Shown: positions 54,365-64,000 of the stretch, piece after piece | Layout: each line of letters begins with the position of its first letter | How positions within the stretch are numbered: position 1 is the stretch's first letter | Source of the DNA: Cornus controversa | Taxonomy: Eukaryota; Streptophyta; Magnoliopsida; Cornales; Cornaceae | Assembly (NCBI GenBank): GCA_026545225.1 | Contig: CM048853.1 | Location: forward strand, 54,517,755 to 54,581,754 | Direction: 5' to 3' | Length of the DNA stretch: 64,000 nt | Notes under the pieces: generated by a model | What the model saw: only the letters and a program-made list of their open reading frames with translations | Database searches by the model: none | Told to the model about the DNA's origin: nothing | Program-made: the position numbers and the translations under genes

Positions 54365-57300
54365 TCAGACCTTTTGTTTTCCTTTTCTGTGTCTTTCTAG
54401 CTCTGCTTCAGCATCTTGTAACTGTTTCCTCAGTGTTGATACTCTCAGCTCCAGTTCTTCCACTGTGCCTTTAATGGTTAGAGACTGATATGGTGATAGA
54501 AAATTACATGAAAACGATTTCAGAGCTTCCACCCCTGTAACCTGCAAAACCCACATATACTAATCAAGGAGCTGATAAAAAGATCTGTGAAATTTCTTAC
54601 AACTGTATATGGAGTGACAATTTTGGAATCCAACAGTTAATTGAAGGAATAACTGGATTTGGACAATAATTTTAAGAAAAAGGAAGCCAAACTAAAAGTT
54701 TAGATGTTACACTGTCACTTTTTTTAGTATGCTGGAAAAGGGGGAAAAAATCAATTTAAATGAAAAGCAAGCTGATAGATGAGCCAAACTTCCCTCTTTT
54801 TTGTTTTATTTTTCCTTGAAATTTTGTTAAGAATATTTGGGCTCATGAAAAAAATCATATTACTAAATTATAAATGATAAGAAAATCACAGATTATTTGA
54901 GATATATTTAAAAAATAATTAAAGCTTGAAACTGTAATTTACCTCCTCTGGCAGCAATGGCAGCTTAGTGATGTGAAAGTCATCATACAACATGTAAAAC
55001 TGATCAAGGTATTTTTGTTGCATCCGCATTCTAGCTTTAAGCAACTTAGACTCAGAACCTACAAAAACAAGACCAATTAACAGTTAGCTTCTGTTTCAAG
55101 CAACGATATTAAATGAGAAAGAATTTCTGGTGCAACGGACATGGTAAGTGCACCTTCTTCATCAAAAAGTACTTGGTTAATAATGATATTATGTGTATCT
55201 ATTTCAAACTTTGTCAACTCCTGCACCAGTCTCTCTGTTTCGTAGAGAGAGAGGAACTCCGGAATGCAAACAGAGACAAAGGTTGTCAAGTCCTGCCAAT
55301 AGGAAATACAAGTGCATTAAAAAAAACTGCAATTTAAACAGTGAAATTTGAATATTATCCCTTTTTCTTTTTTCTTTTTTTAAAAAGTAAAGAGATTTGA
55401 AAATTATTCTATAATTCCGGCCACCGCACCAGTCACGGTGTCTTCAATTCTCAGTACTATTCATAACCTCAAAATAAGATCAACAAAAGCAAGAGCTAAA
55501 ATTGCATCAAACAGAATCTTCCAGAGAATTTTTTTGCCAATGATATCGTGCTCTTGGATCCCTCTAAAGAGAACTTGACAATAAAACTAGAAATGTGGAG
55601 AAATGTTTTCGAACCAAAAGGTGAGAATTAGTCGAACAAAAACCAAGTATATGGAGTATAAATTTAACAAGGATTCGGATATTGAAATGATAGCACTTCA
55701 AGACCAAAAAGTTACTCAAAACAACCAATTTCGATACCTAGGATCGATAATACAAAACGATGGAGAGATAGATAGTGACATAACTAGTAGGATAGGTGCG
55801 AGGTGGACAAAATAGAGGCAAGCTAGTGGAATATTGTGTGATAAAAGGATGACACATAAGCTTAAAGGAAAATTTTATAGGACTCTTATTAGACCAACTA
55901 TGTTGTATGGGGTGGAGTGTTGGGCACTAAAAAAGGGACAAGAACAATGCCTTCATGCAGCGGAAATGAGAATGCTAAGGTGAATGATTGGAGTGACTAG
56001 AAGAGATAAAGTCCCTAATGAGAGAGTGAGAAAAATTAGGTGTAGCACCTATTTGTGAAAAATTAGAGAGAGTAGATTGAAATGGTTTGGACACATATAT
56101 CGGAGACCTAGAGACGCGCCGGTGAAGCGAGGTGGACTAGTTGTAATAAAAGATAAGAGACGGAGAGGGCAACCAAAAATAACATGGGATGAGGTTATCA
56201 AACACGACTTTAAAAAGTTAAACATTGTGGGGAAATGACATGTAATAGAAAAGATTGGAGAGAGAGAATTTATGTGGCCGACCCCGTGCATATGGTATTA
56301 AGGCAAGGATAATGATGATGATGATATATATATGACTAGATTTCTAAGTTGCATTAGCAAACAAAATAATCAAACGGGCCAGTATCAAAAAAACTTCACT
56401 GAAGTTCATTTAACAGCTAACTAGAGAAACCATTTCCCAGTTACTTAAAGAACCTATATGACTTCCAATATGCTGAATACAAAAGACCAACTATAATACT
56501 GCTACCTCACCTAAAAGCTTTGAAACACAAAGCAAACTACTTACAAAAACCCCAACCATAATGCTGTAAAATCTCTTAAAAGCTTTGGATCACAAATCTG
56601 ACTACATCAAGCTCAGAAGAAGGTTTACAATAATTGACTAAAAACAAAAAACTACCAATGATTAAGTCCAGAATAATTCAGCAAACACTTCAAGAAAAAT
56701 GCATCCAGGAGAGAGATGCAGTCTCCATTTGGTACATCTTCCAAAAGAATGTAGCTTTATCCGGCCTTCCAAGGCACCATATAGGGCCCCGTGCTGTTCC
56801 AGAAGAAGCAAGATGGCTCTTTGCGCATGTGTCAAGGGAAAAAGTGGGCTTAGTTGGAAGTATTATGTGTGTGTGGTGGGTGGGTGGGTGGGTGGGTGGG
56901 TGGGGGGTGGTGGTGGTGGCAGAAGTTCTCCATCTGTAGTTTGTAATTTTTGAGAAAAAAATTAAATCTACAATCAAATCATGCAACAGGATTCTTCCTT
57001 TTTTTTTCTTTTTTCTTTTTCCTGCTTTAACACTTCCCCTTATTTTTGACTCGGCAAATATTTTTGACCATTCATAGTAACAAGTTCTCCATTCATGTCC
57101 AAAAAATATTATTTTATTTTCTTTTAATAAGCAAGAAAAAAAAGTTTACTAATCAGAAGTTGACAAGAATCTAATTCGAAGAAATTGATAAAATTAGATG
57201 GGACTCCTGATGTTAGATTTATAGATGCTTTGAATGTTTGTAGTAGATGGAGAGAGCTAAGAAATCTTTTTTTTTTATAAGTTGAGAGAGCTAAGAAATC

Positions 57301-60300
57301 TAATATGACGTAGACATATCCAACCTTAAACTGAATAATTAATCTCTGAGAAAGAGAGAGAGAGGTACAATTCTAGAGTTGCCAATTCAACCTTCTACTT
57401 CTTGCAAAGCTGTGCAAATCATTTATTCTTCATCCTTAAGGACTGCTGAATGAGCAGATATGGCCAACTAAAGAATTCCATTCTGGATTCAAAATGTTCC
57501 ACTAAAGTGTTTCCAAAGCTTCCCGAATTTGAGATTTTAAAAGCTACACTTACCAAGTTTACAGAAGAGCTTTTGCAAGAAATAACTTCCTCTTGAATCC
57601 CATGTGAATGAACTCACGAAACAATCAGAATTTCTCTAAAAGAACTTCCAGGGCCAGAATCCCATTCTGAGCCCCCCCAAGAAGGCTCTGCCAAGCACAC
57701 AAAACACTGGCAAAGCACCTTAGAGATCATGCACTGAAGACAAAACCATTCATGCTTTCTATATAAAAGTTCACATAATTTTTCTTGAGTTACAATTCCA
57801 AAAGTCTATGATCATGCTATAAGAATTGCAATGTTGAACTTCTAAGATGATGACATAATGCAAGGGGACACAGACTTCCAACTTAAATATATTTTTTTTA
57901 CTTCAGTTGAAAATTTTCATTTTATATTCATTTTATAGATTGTAATAAAGTGCCTCCTTCTTTACTGAAAATTCACAGCAGGTGGTAATTATTTAATTCA
58001 CCGCATGTATAAGTTTCAATCTAAGAGTAGCCACTTTCTGCAAAATACAAAAGGTTTAGTCTTCTACCAAGCTACCTCTTATAGCATCTTGCACAGGAAG
58101 GTCTAATAGCTAGTAATGGTTTTTTTTGGTATAGGTTTGAACCTCTTGCAGAAAGTGGGCAGCAGATTTGATAATTTAATCTGTTTTAATTTAACTGTAG
58201 AACAGATAGATAAGTGATCGTTGCTTTAGTGGACTTTTTCGGGATGCCGGTGATACCCTATGACTCGCAAGTGTTTTTCTTCAATTTCCTCTCCCAACAT
58301 AATACCTCTTTCCCTCCTCCATATAACTCTGCTTGGAAAGAGTTCAGAGGAACTTTGTGAGTACTGCAGTCCCTAGGAGGAGGAAGTGCATTAAAGCTAT
58401 GTCGCCTCCTATACTAGTTAACAAATATAAGTACCTTATACTATTAATATCATATTCACCTGTATAATAAATTTAGAGAGACAGATGCTTTCTACTTGCT
58501 ACACAATTTCAATAAATACTTCTATGGTCACTTTTTGATTCGAACCCCTTCATTTCTCTGATTCCCTCTAATTTTTTGAAGCCCCAATTTCCTGCTTACT
58601 TGATCTTATACATCACCCAGACCCCACACTGGGTACGACCTTTTTTATTTGCTCACTAACAGAAGTTTGAATACATTTTACTTAATTTGACACCAGAAAA
58701 ATCTAGAAATCTTCAAGGTTGAGGGATGGTTTTTAATCTTTTACATGACTTCGGTATGGTGCTGTTGTTTATCAGAAGGAATTGTTACACAACAAGAAAG
58801 GACAAACATATACAATTTATTGTAACAGAAAAGAACCACTTTATTATGGGATCTTACTGGATCCTTGAACTGCTTGTTCACTTGTTCAATCATATCTTTC
58901 ATGCCCTCAAGCCTTCCCAGGATTGCATCCTCACCAAATTCATCACTGACACCAAAGAGACGAGTCATCTGCCATTAAAATTTATCAAATCAGTCAGTTA
59001 CATGATCAATATACTTTTCCCGGAAATTTTACATGATCGATATTACCAACAAAGAAATACTAGTCATATTACAACAGTTAGAATATTGCAGGTAAAAATT
59101 GTGACTAAATAAGTTAGAATTCATATATGACAGAAGATGTTTAACCCAAGGAAAAAATCCTACAGACTGATATTACAGTTGGAGTATTCATATCTAGTGA
59201 AAGCAAAGCATACAAGGACCATATACTGGCCAATTACAACACACTTTGTAATTGAAGAAGTCATAAGAAATTGCTAAACTACAAAAGCTACAGAAATAAT
59301 GCAGCTTTTGTGTGTGTGCATGGGTTGGTGGTTAATTTGATTGAACAAAAGAGAAAAACAAAGTTCAACATAACATGCCCAAAATCCTTTGAAGCATTGC
59401 AGAGAGACGGTAGAAGAGAGAAAAAAGAGTAAGTTAAGTGGAGTATGTACAAGTTCGAGCATTGGCTCTCCTAAAAAGGGGAATGAGAAATAAAGACAAA
59501 CTGAACCAGTCTGTGAGATGGAAATATGGAATTTATGGTAGTAGGAGGTGGAAGGCAGAACAAGCTCCCCTAGGGAATTAGACATGCTGCACTTCTAGAC
59601 AGCAGAAGGAAAATCGAATTGCTACTGCTCAAGTCCATCATCTGAATTGAGAGAACCTCTGAAATAAAATAATATTGGTTAAAACTGCTAAAATCTTTGA
59701 TTGCTGGTTTGGTTCATAAATACTGACCATCTACATGATATTAAATGGTTTGGAAGCCAACCAGTTTTACCAGATGACAGTCAGAACAGTTCATCCTTAT
59801 ACAAATTGTGATCCTTCAACTAGAATGTTTGTGTCACTTTGTTCCGTTCCCCAATTTGTATAAGGATTATACCTTTTGAGTGGATTTCTTGTGGGAAAAA
59901 TAATTATATAGTTGGATGGGGCTTTGGAGACAAGCAATTATTTGTGCTGGACACATTCCTTGCATAAGAACCTATTCACTTTCTGTCTGATTAATCGACT
60001 ATGTTTTTTGTTTGTTATGATTGCAAGACCATTAGGGTTCTCTGTTGGATGGCAGAACATGGAGAAACAGAACTTTCCCAGACATGACCAGTTTGGAATG
60101 AATTTTTTTTTCTCTTTTGGTTGGGGGGGGGGGGGATAAAATTCATTAAAATGTTGAAAATAACCTCAAATGTGTAAGAATGGATGACTGGACTTCAGGT
60201 ACCCTTTTCCTATATACTTAGTAGAGTAAATGAGTTAAAGGGAACACTGGGTGATGATCCAATTTTGTGGTGTGGTTGCATCTAAGTGAATTAAGTTGCC

Positions 60301-63300
60301 TCGAAAGCACCACTTTAAATCCCTAACCAAACTGAACTGTTCTGACTATCGTCTGGTCTCAGATAACATCTAAAACTGTTTGACTTCCAAACCATTTAAT
60401 ATCATGTAGATGGTTAGTATTTATGTTGACATGAACACAACCCGTTTATTAAACGGGTTTACTTGTTTAACCTGTTCAACTTAAATGGGTCATGTAACCC
60501 CCATTTATTAACTTAAATATAAAATGCAAATATGTTGAAAAAACTGAGATAATAGATGACTAAATTCATGACAAAAGAATAATTGAAACAATACAATTAC
60601 AAAAAAAGGCCAAAAACAATATCCATATTGAATTTATATTGAACGGGTTGACACAATTATGACACGAACACGATTAAGGTCAACCCAAACCTACTAACTT
60701 CATGTCGTGTTCAAGTCGTGTTGGCAGGTCATGTCGAATTTTGCCACCCCTAGGGAGAAGGAAATAAGGATCTAACGGGCTGTTTGGAAACGCTGTCGGA
60801 TTCCATTTTCTAATTCCTAAAAAATGGAATCTGAAAACCTGTTGTGTTGCCATTTCTGTCAAAAACAAAATCCGTTTGGTAGCGGCATTTGCTGTAATAA
60901 TTTTAAAAGCTGAAATCTGAAAATATGTTTGGTAATCCAAAATTAAATTTCAATACTACTCTCTTTTTTCTTACTGTTCATCATCTCCCTCACTCCCGTT
61001 ATTGAATCCAAAATGCACCCCTGTTTCTGCCATCTTCCAACCATCAAAACTCAACCAATCTTCCATCAATTTAACCCAAATTTTACACCATTCAACCCCC
61101 CCACCCCCCAACACACACACAACACATACACCCACCTAATGGGTGCCATAGTACGGTCAGATCGCCTCTTCTCCAGCCCCAACCTGCCACCAGAATGGGT
61201 GCCACGCGCCGCCGGAGCGCGTGGGGAATTCACTGACCTGGAGACCATCTTCTTCCTTCTTCAAGCTACAGACCTGATATCTTGCCCTGTTCACAACTTA
61301 TATTTTTGCCACTGTTCAGCCATTAAAATCAAACCTAAACTCCATCAATTCATCTCGAAATTTATACCATTCAACTCCCTTTCCTTTAATCTTTCTATTG
61401 GAACAAAAGTCTAGAACAATAATGCTCTAATTCGGTCACACCATTGCATGTACAATTTCTAGGGTTTCTCACCTTCAATTTGGGTTTTCTTCAATCAACC
61501 ACAAATACTTCCAATTAATACAATCAGTCATGTTAGGGAAGCAATATGACACCAGACTCATCAAATATTACCATCATAGCAGACTAGTATCCTCTGCGAC
61601 TAATACAATCCCAATCTTTCTTCAAATCAGTCCCCAAACACATCAAAGTGGTGGATAGATTTTAGGTCTTTACAGTGGTGGATCATTTCCGGTGATGGCC
61701 ACAGCAGTGAAGACACAACAGTGGAGAGAGATGGAGTTCCGATTCTGGTGGGTCTTTGTTGGTTGGTGCATGGAGCTTTGGTGATGAGCTTGGAGGAGCT
61801 TGGTGTCGGACGGTGTTATGTTATTTCCGATTTACTTGTCCGTAATTTTTTAAGTGCCACTATAGCTCCGCTACATTGTCCGTAAATATGGAATCTCATT
61901 TTGAAAGCCATAAAATAGAGCTTTCAAAATATACCTGATCATTGTAAAAAATTTGGAATCGAATTTTAAAATTTCAAAATCGAAAACTGATTACCAAACG
62001 CGTTTCCAAGCGTGGCTTTCAAAATTTTGAAATTGGCAACCGAAATCTGGAATCGGAATGGTTTCCAAACAGCCTCTAAGCAGGCAGACATGCCACTTTC
62101 ACTTGGCCAGCTATCTTTAATAGATTTATGAAAGAGCCACTAATCATGCAAATGAATTATCATCCCATCATTCCATGAGAAAGCAAATTTTTCCCACACA
62201 TGTATTTGGAGGCTATTTGACATATATAATTATATTAGAAAAAGAAGAGAGATAGAAGACAATCGCGTTTCAGCATAATGAGCTACAAGTTGCACTATGA
62301 GATCCCACATGTATTAACTGGGAAAATTTGGACCTGGGAAAGAACAACAATACCTGACTCAACATGCCACCAAATTTATTCTTCAAGGTCATCATTTTAG
62401 CGAGTCCCTTCTCCAATGTTGATGGAAATTGCAATAGCCGGAGAGTATGGCCAGTAGGAGCCGTATCAAATACTATCACAGAATAATCCATTGTTTGGAC
62501 CAATCTACAGGAATGAAATAAAAGCATTAAAACATAAGGAAAAAGATCAATAGAAATATACTATGCAGCATGAGGCAATCTATAATAAAAATCAGTCAAC
62601 TTCTAACCAATATATAAAATTGTAGATTACAGAATTCATTTTATAAAAAAATGGAGAGATATGGAATTTGACTAATAATCCCCCGCACTTCAGTGGTGAT
62701 GGTGAAAGGTAATATTGGTGAGTGTTCCATTGAAAACCTAGTAAATAAATTAATGAGAGAATATTTAGAGTTGTCACAATGGCATATTTTCAATTTATTG
62801 AAGCTGGTAGGAGGGAGGCCTCTCTCATTCGGTGGTCAACATCATAAATTCATAATTGAGGAAAGCTTTTCTGCTGTGATAAAATGGTCTAGAACAAGAA
62901 CTTAGTCATAGACTCATTGCTGTAACCAAAAACTCACACTCAAAGTTGTGGGCATATCTCTTAACATGATACAATTACCTCTCATAAAACTAAATCCTCC
63001 TGGATGCTTCAATCAGCAAATTTAAGAGACTAATAAAAAAAACAAATCAGCCAACTTAAGAGCAAACTTTTCAGCCATAAAGGTATTTGTTTCCTTTGAA
63101 AGAATTCCAATCACTTCTTTTCCCTTGACAGCTTGCTTAGCTATAAGGTTGCTCCATTTAATTTGCTCTGTTGTGACAGGGGCGTTACGTGAAGGATATC
63201 TATCTCCCTTTGCATCTAATGTTCTATTTTCCATGATTAATTTTTCATACAATAGAATATAAGCCATCAAAAACATCAAGGTTTGTTGATTAAAATTAAT

Positions 63301-63528
63301 TGATCAGAAAGCCTTTCAATCCACTTAAACATGAAAGGAGCATAGTGACTTGAGATATTTACATTATGCAAAGTTATTAAATCAAATAAAACAAGCAACT
63401 TACTTCAGCATCTCCGCAAAACTCATAGCCTCATCAATCCCAGGAATTGCATTCGCTAGATCAGAAAAGAAACCATCCATTCCGTCTGCACCATGCATAT
63501 CTTCACTCTCCACATTGGGATCCACCTC
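54365..63528 (-). CDS. GET3A: cytosolic GET3a/ArsA-type ATPase, 3' six exons; 5' part beyond the window
   Basis: Exons present: 63528-63404, 62504-62354, 58968-58858, 55292-55154, 55058-54943, 54541-54365, giving 272 residues in continuous frame to the stop. By comparison with the plant homologue, about 80-90 N-terminal residues are missing, including the GGKGGVGKTT P-loop, upstream of 63,528. GET3 is a dimeric ATPase that receives tail-anchored proteins and delivers them to the ER receptor. Visible blocks are [14 protein letters not shown], the switch II motif [10 protein letters not shown], the client-groove region after [23 protein letters not shown] and the nucleotide-contact region [10 protein letters not shown]. 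The donor after exon 55154 (G|GTGCAC) is unusual. A coiled-coil-like C-terminus ends KGKQKV. The CxxC zinc motif of fungal and animal GET3 is not present. Confidence 0.94.
55520..56330 (+). mobile_element. RTE-type LINE 3' fragment in a GET3A intron
   Basis: It encodes [14 protein letters not shown] (catalytic FADD changed to FAND), [56 protein letters not shown] and AEMRMLR, followed by frame breaks. It ends with GGCCGACCCCGTGC and a (GAT)n tail at about 56,310-56,325. It lies opposite to the gene. The 5' end is truncated, and no clear target repeat was found. Confidence 0.87.
56875..56930 (+). repeat. (GGGT)n G-rich tract
   Basis: Eight or so GGGT units followed by GGGG and GGT triplets form a strongly G-rich plus strand, so the GET3A transcript carries the C-rich complement. 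G-quadruplex formation in the plus-strand DNA is plausible from the pattern. Confidence 0.9.
56950..58850. other. GET3A intron sequence with SINE-like scraps
   Basis: No exon is seen. GAGTAGCCACTTTCTGCAAAA (near 58,025-58,045), GAACCTCTTGCAGAAAGTGG (58,140-58,160) and CCCAGACCCCACACTGGG (58,616-58,633) resemble Au-type SINE pieces. A similar one lies near 26,590 in the LPEAT2-like gene. Confidence 0.4.
59713..60428. repeat. long inverted repeat, arms about 90 bp
   Basis: The left arm (about 59,713-59,795) and right arm (about 60,335-60,428) are inverted copies. They share CATCTACATGATATTAAATG, GGTTTGGAAG, CAGTTTTA and AGTCAGAACAGTTCA-type sequence. The loop of about 540 bp includes a poly(G) run near 60,124-60,136. 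Possibly an old foldback element. No terminal duplication was found. Confidence 0.65.
60429..60755 (-). mobile_element. probable non-autonomous hAT-like element
   Basis: It contains the common plant repeat signature around CCTAGGGGTGGCAAAATTCG (minus strand at about 60,734-60,753), GTGTTGGCAGGTCATG, CGGGTTGACACAATTATGAC and ACACGAACACG. The start (GAACACAACCCGTTTATTAA) is a degenerate counterpart. It has no coding part. The superfamily call rests on the terminal motif style only. Confidence 0.5.
60775..62076. mobile_element. non-autonomous DNA element with GGCTGTTTGGAAAC ends
   Basis: The left end GGGCTGTTTGGAAACGC and right end GGTTTCCAAACAGCC are inverted copies. TCTAA lies beside both (near 60,770-60,774 and 62,077-62,081) and may be the target repeat. 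Inner sequences TCGGATTCCATTTTC and CTGGAATCGGAATGG are inverted too. The 61,130-61,260 part is unusually GC-rich and could be captured host sequence. A stretch around ATCTTCCATCAATTTAACCC recurs in diverged form near 61,335. No transposase is visible. Confidence 0.65.
63022..63279 (-). pseudogene. coding-like fragment of unknown origin in a GET3A intron
   Basis: The minus strand reads without a stop through [39 protein letters not shown] and [20 protein letters not shown]. The balanced amino-acid mix is unlike the AT-rich surroundings. It does not join GET3A in frame with known family sequence, so it is more likely a captured or retrotransposed fragment than an exon. The parent is not recognised. 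Confidence 0.35.
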
Positions 63529-64000
63529 CTAAAGATACATGAGACAATCATAAAACGAGACAACATAGTATTGAAGTATTTAAAAAAAAAATAGAATCAA
63601 CTAGCAAAGGAGGCAACCAAAAAAAACTGGACAATTATAATCCATTTGAAGATAAAGCACGTGACCAGAAGTCATAGCGAACTTGTAACTCAATCTTCTA
63701 AAATGAAAAATGGAAACCTAGATGATTCAACCCAAGCAAGATAAATCCAAGGAATGCCTTGTTACAAGACTTCACACTCACTGAGCTAGTGAGGTCCAAT
63801 CATCACATGCAGGTCACACAAATCTATATGTATATATGTATATATATGATGCAGCCACAGAATCCCTAATTTTTTAGGGTTAACTTCATAATTTTTAGAA
63901 ACTTTCCATATTTTGAATTTTCCTAATTTTATGTAATTTCCTTATTTTCAGTAATTTTCTTGTTTTAGTTTTAATTTATATTTGGTAGTTGTCTAATCTA
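63529..64000. other. GET3A intron running off the window
   Basis: Intron sequence upstream of the exon at 63,528. I see no further GET3A exon here. A short TA-rich run lies near 63,827-63,848. Confidence 0.6.

Overview
The window is nuclear DNA of a flowering plant, very probably a dicot. It is AT-rich, its genes are split by many GT-AG introns, and the four protein genes found are closest to plant-specific or plant-type families. No bacterial, organellar or viral gene organisation is visible. The species cannot be named from the sequence.

Layout: (1) 1-10.8 kb is gene-free and repeat-rich: an internally deleted Ty1/copia element with both LTRs, a triplicated ~160-bp repeat, a foldback-like array, a palindromic MITE-like element and several microsatellites. 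(2) 10,851-37,059 (minus) is one 26-kb gene with 14 exons encoding a 547-aa EF-hand lysophospholipid acyltransferase (LPEAT2 type). Only 1.64 kb is coding. The introns hold a hAT-type element, RTE-type LINE fragments, two TRIM retrotransposons, a 1.35-kb solo LTR, a Stowaway-like MITE, an AT-rich minisatellite and a 647-bp palindrome whose arms carry 5S rRNA-like sequence (Cassandra-type LTR). (3) 37.3-42.3 kb is intergenic with dispersed repeats. (4) 42,337-45,916 (minus) is a five-exon gene for a 406-aa mitochondrial CAF-like protein with two CRM domains (group II intron splicing). Its promoter and first codons are tandemly duplicated just upstream. (5) 49,097-53,284 (plus) is an 11-exon gene for a 750-aa subtilase of the XSP1/SBT4.14 type. 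(6) 54,365 to beyond 63,528 (minus) is the 3' part (six exons, 272 residues) of a cytosolic GET3a ATPase. Its 5' exons, including the P-loop, lie past the window end.

The four genes are unrelated in function (ER phospholipid acyl exchange, mitochondrial intron splicing, extracellular proteolysis, tail-anchored protein insertion). There is no operon-like logic. Exon coordinates were derived by hand from splice sites, reading-frame continuity and remembered plant family sequences, so small boundary errors are possible.

The most unusual object is the nearly perfect palindromic Cassandra-type insertion at 34,577-35,223. It is flanked by a 5-bp direct repeat, so it behaves as a single insertion although its two LTR-like arms face each other. 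Other clear structures are a TRIM element split by a LINE fragment, a solo LTR carrying an array of GGACCGGTCC palindromes, and the decapitated duplicate of the mCSF1-like gene start.
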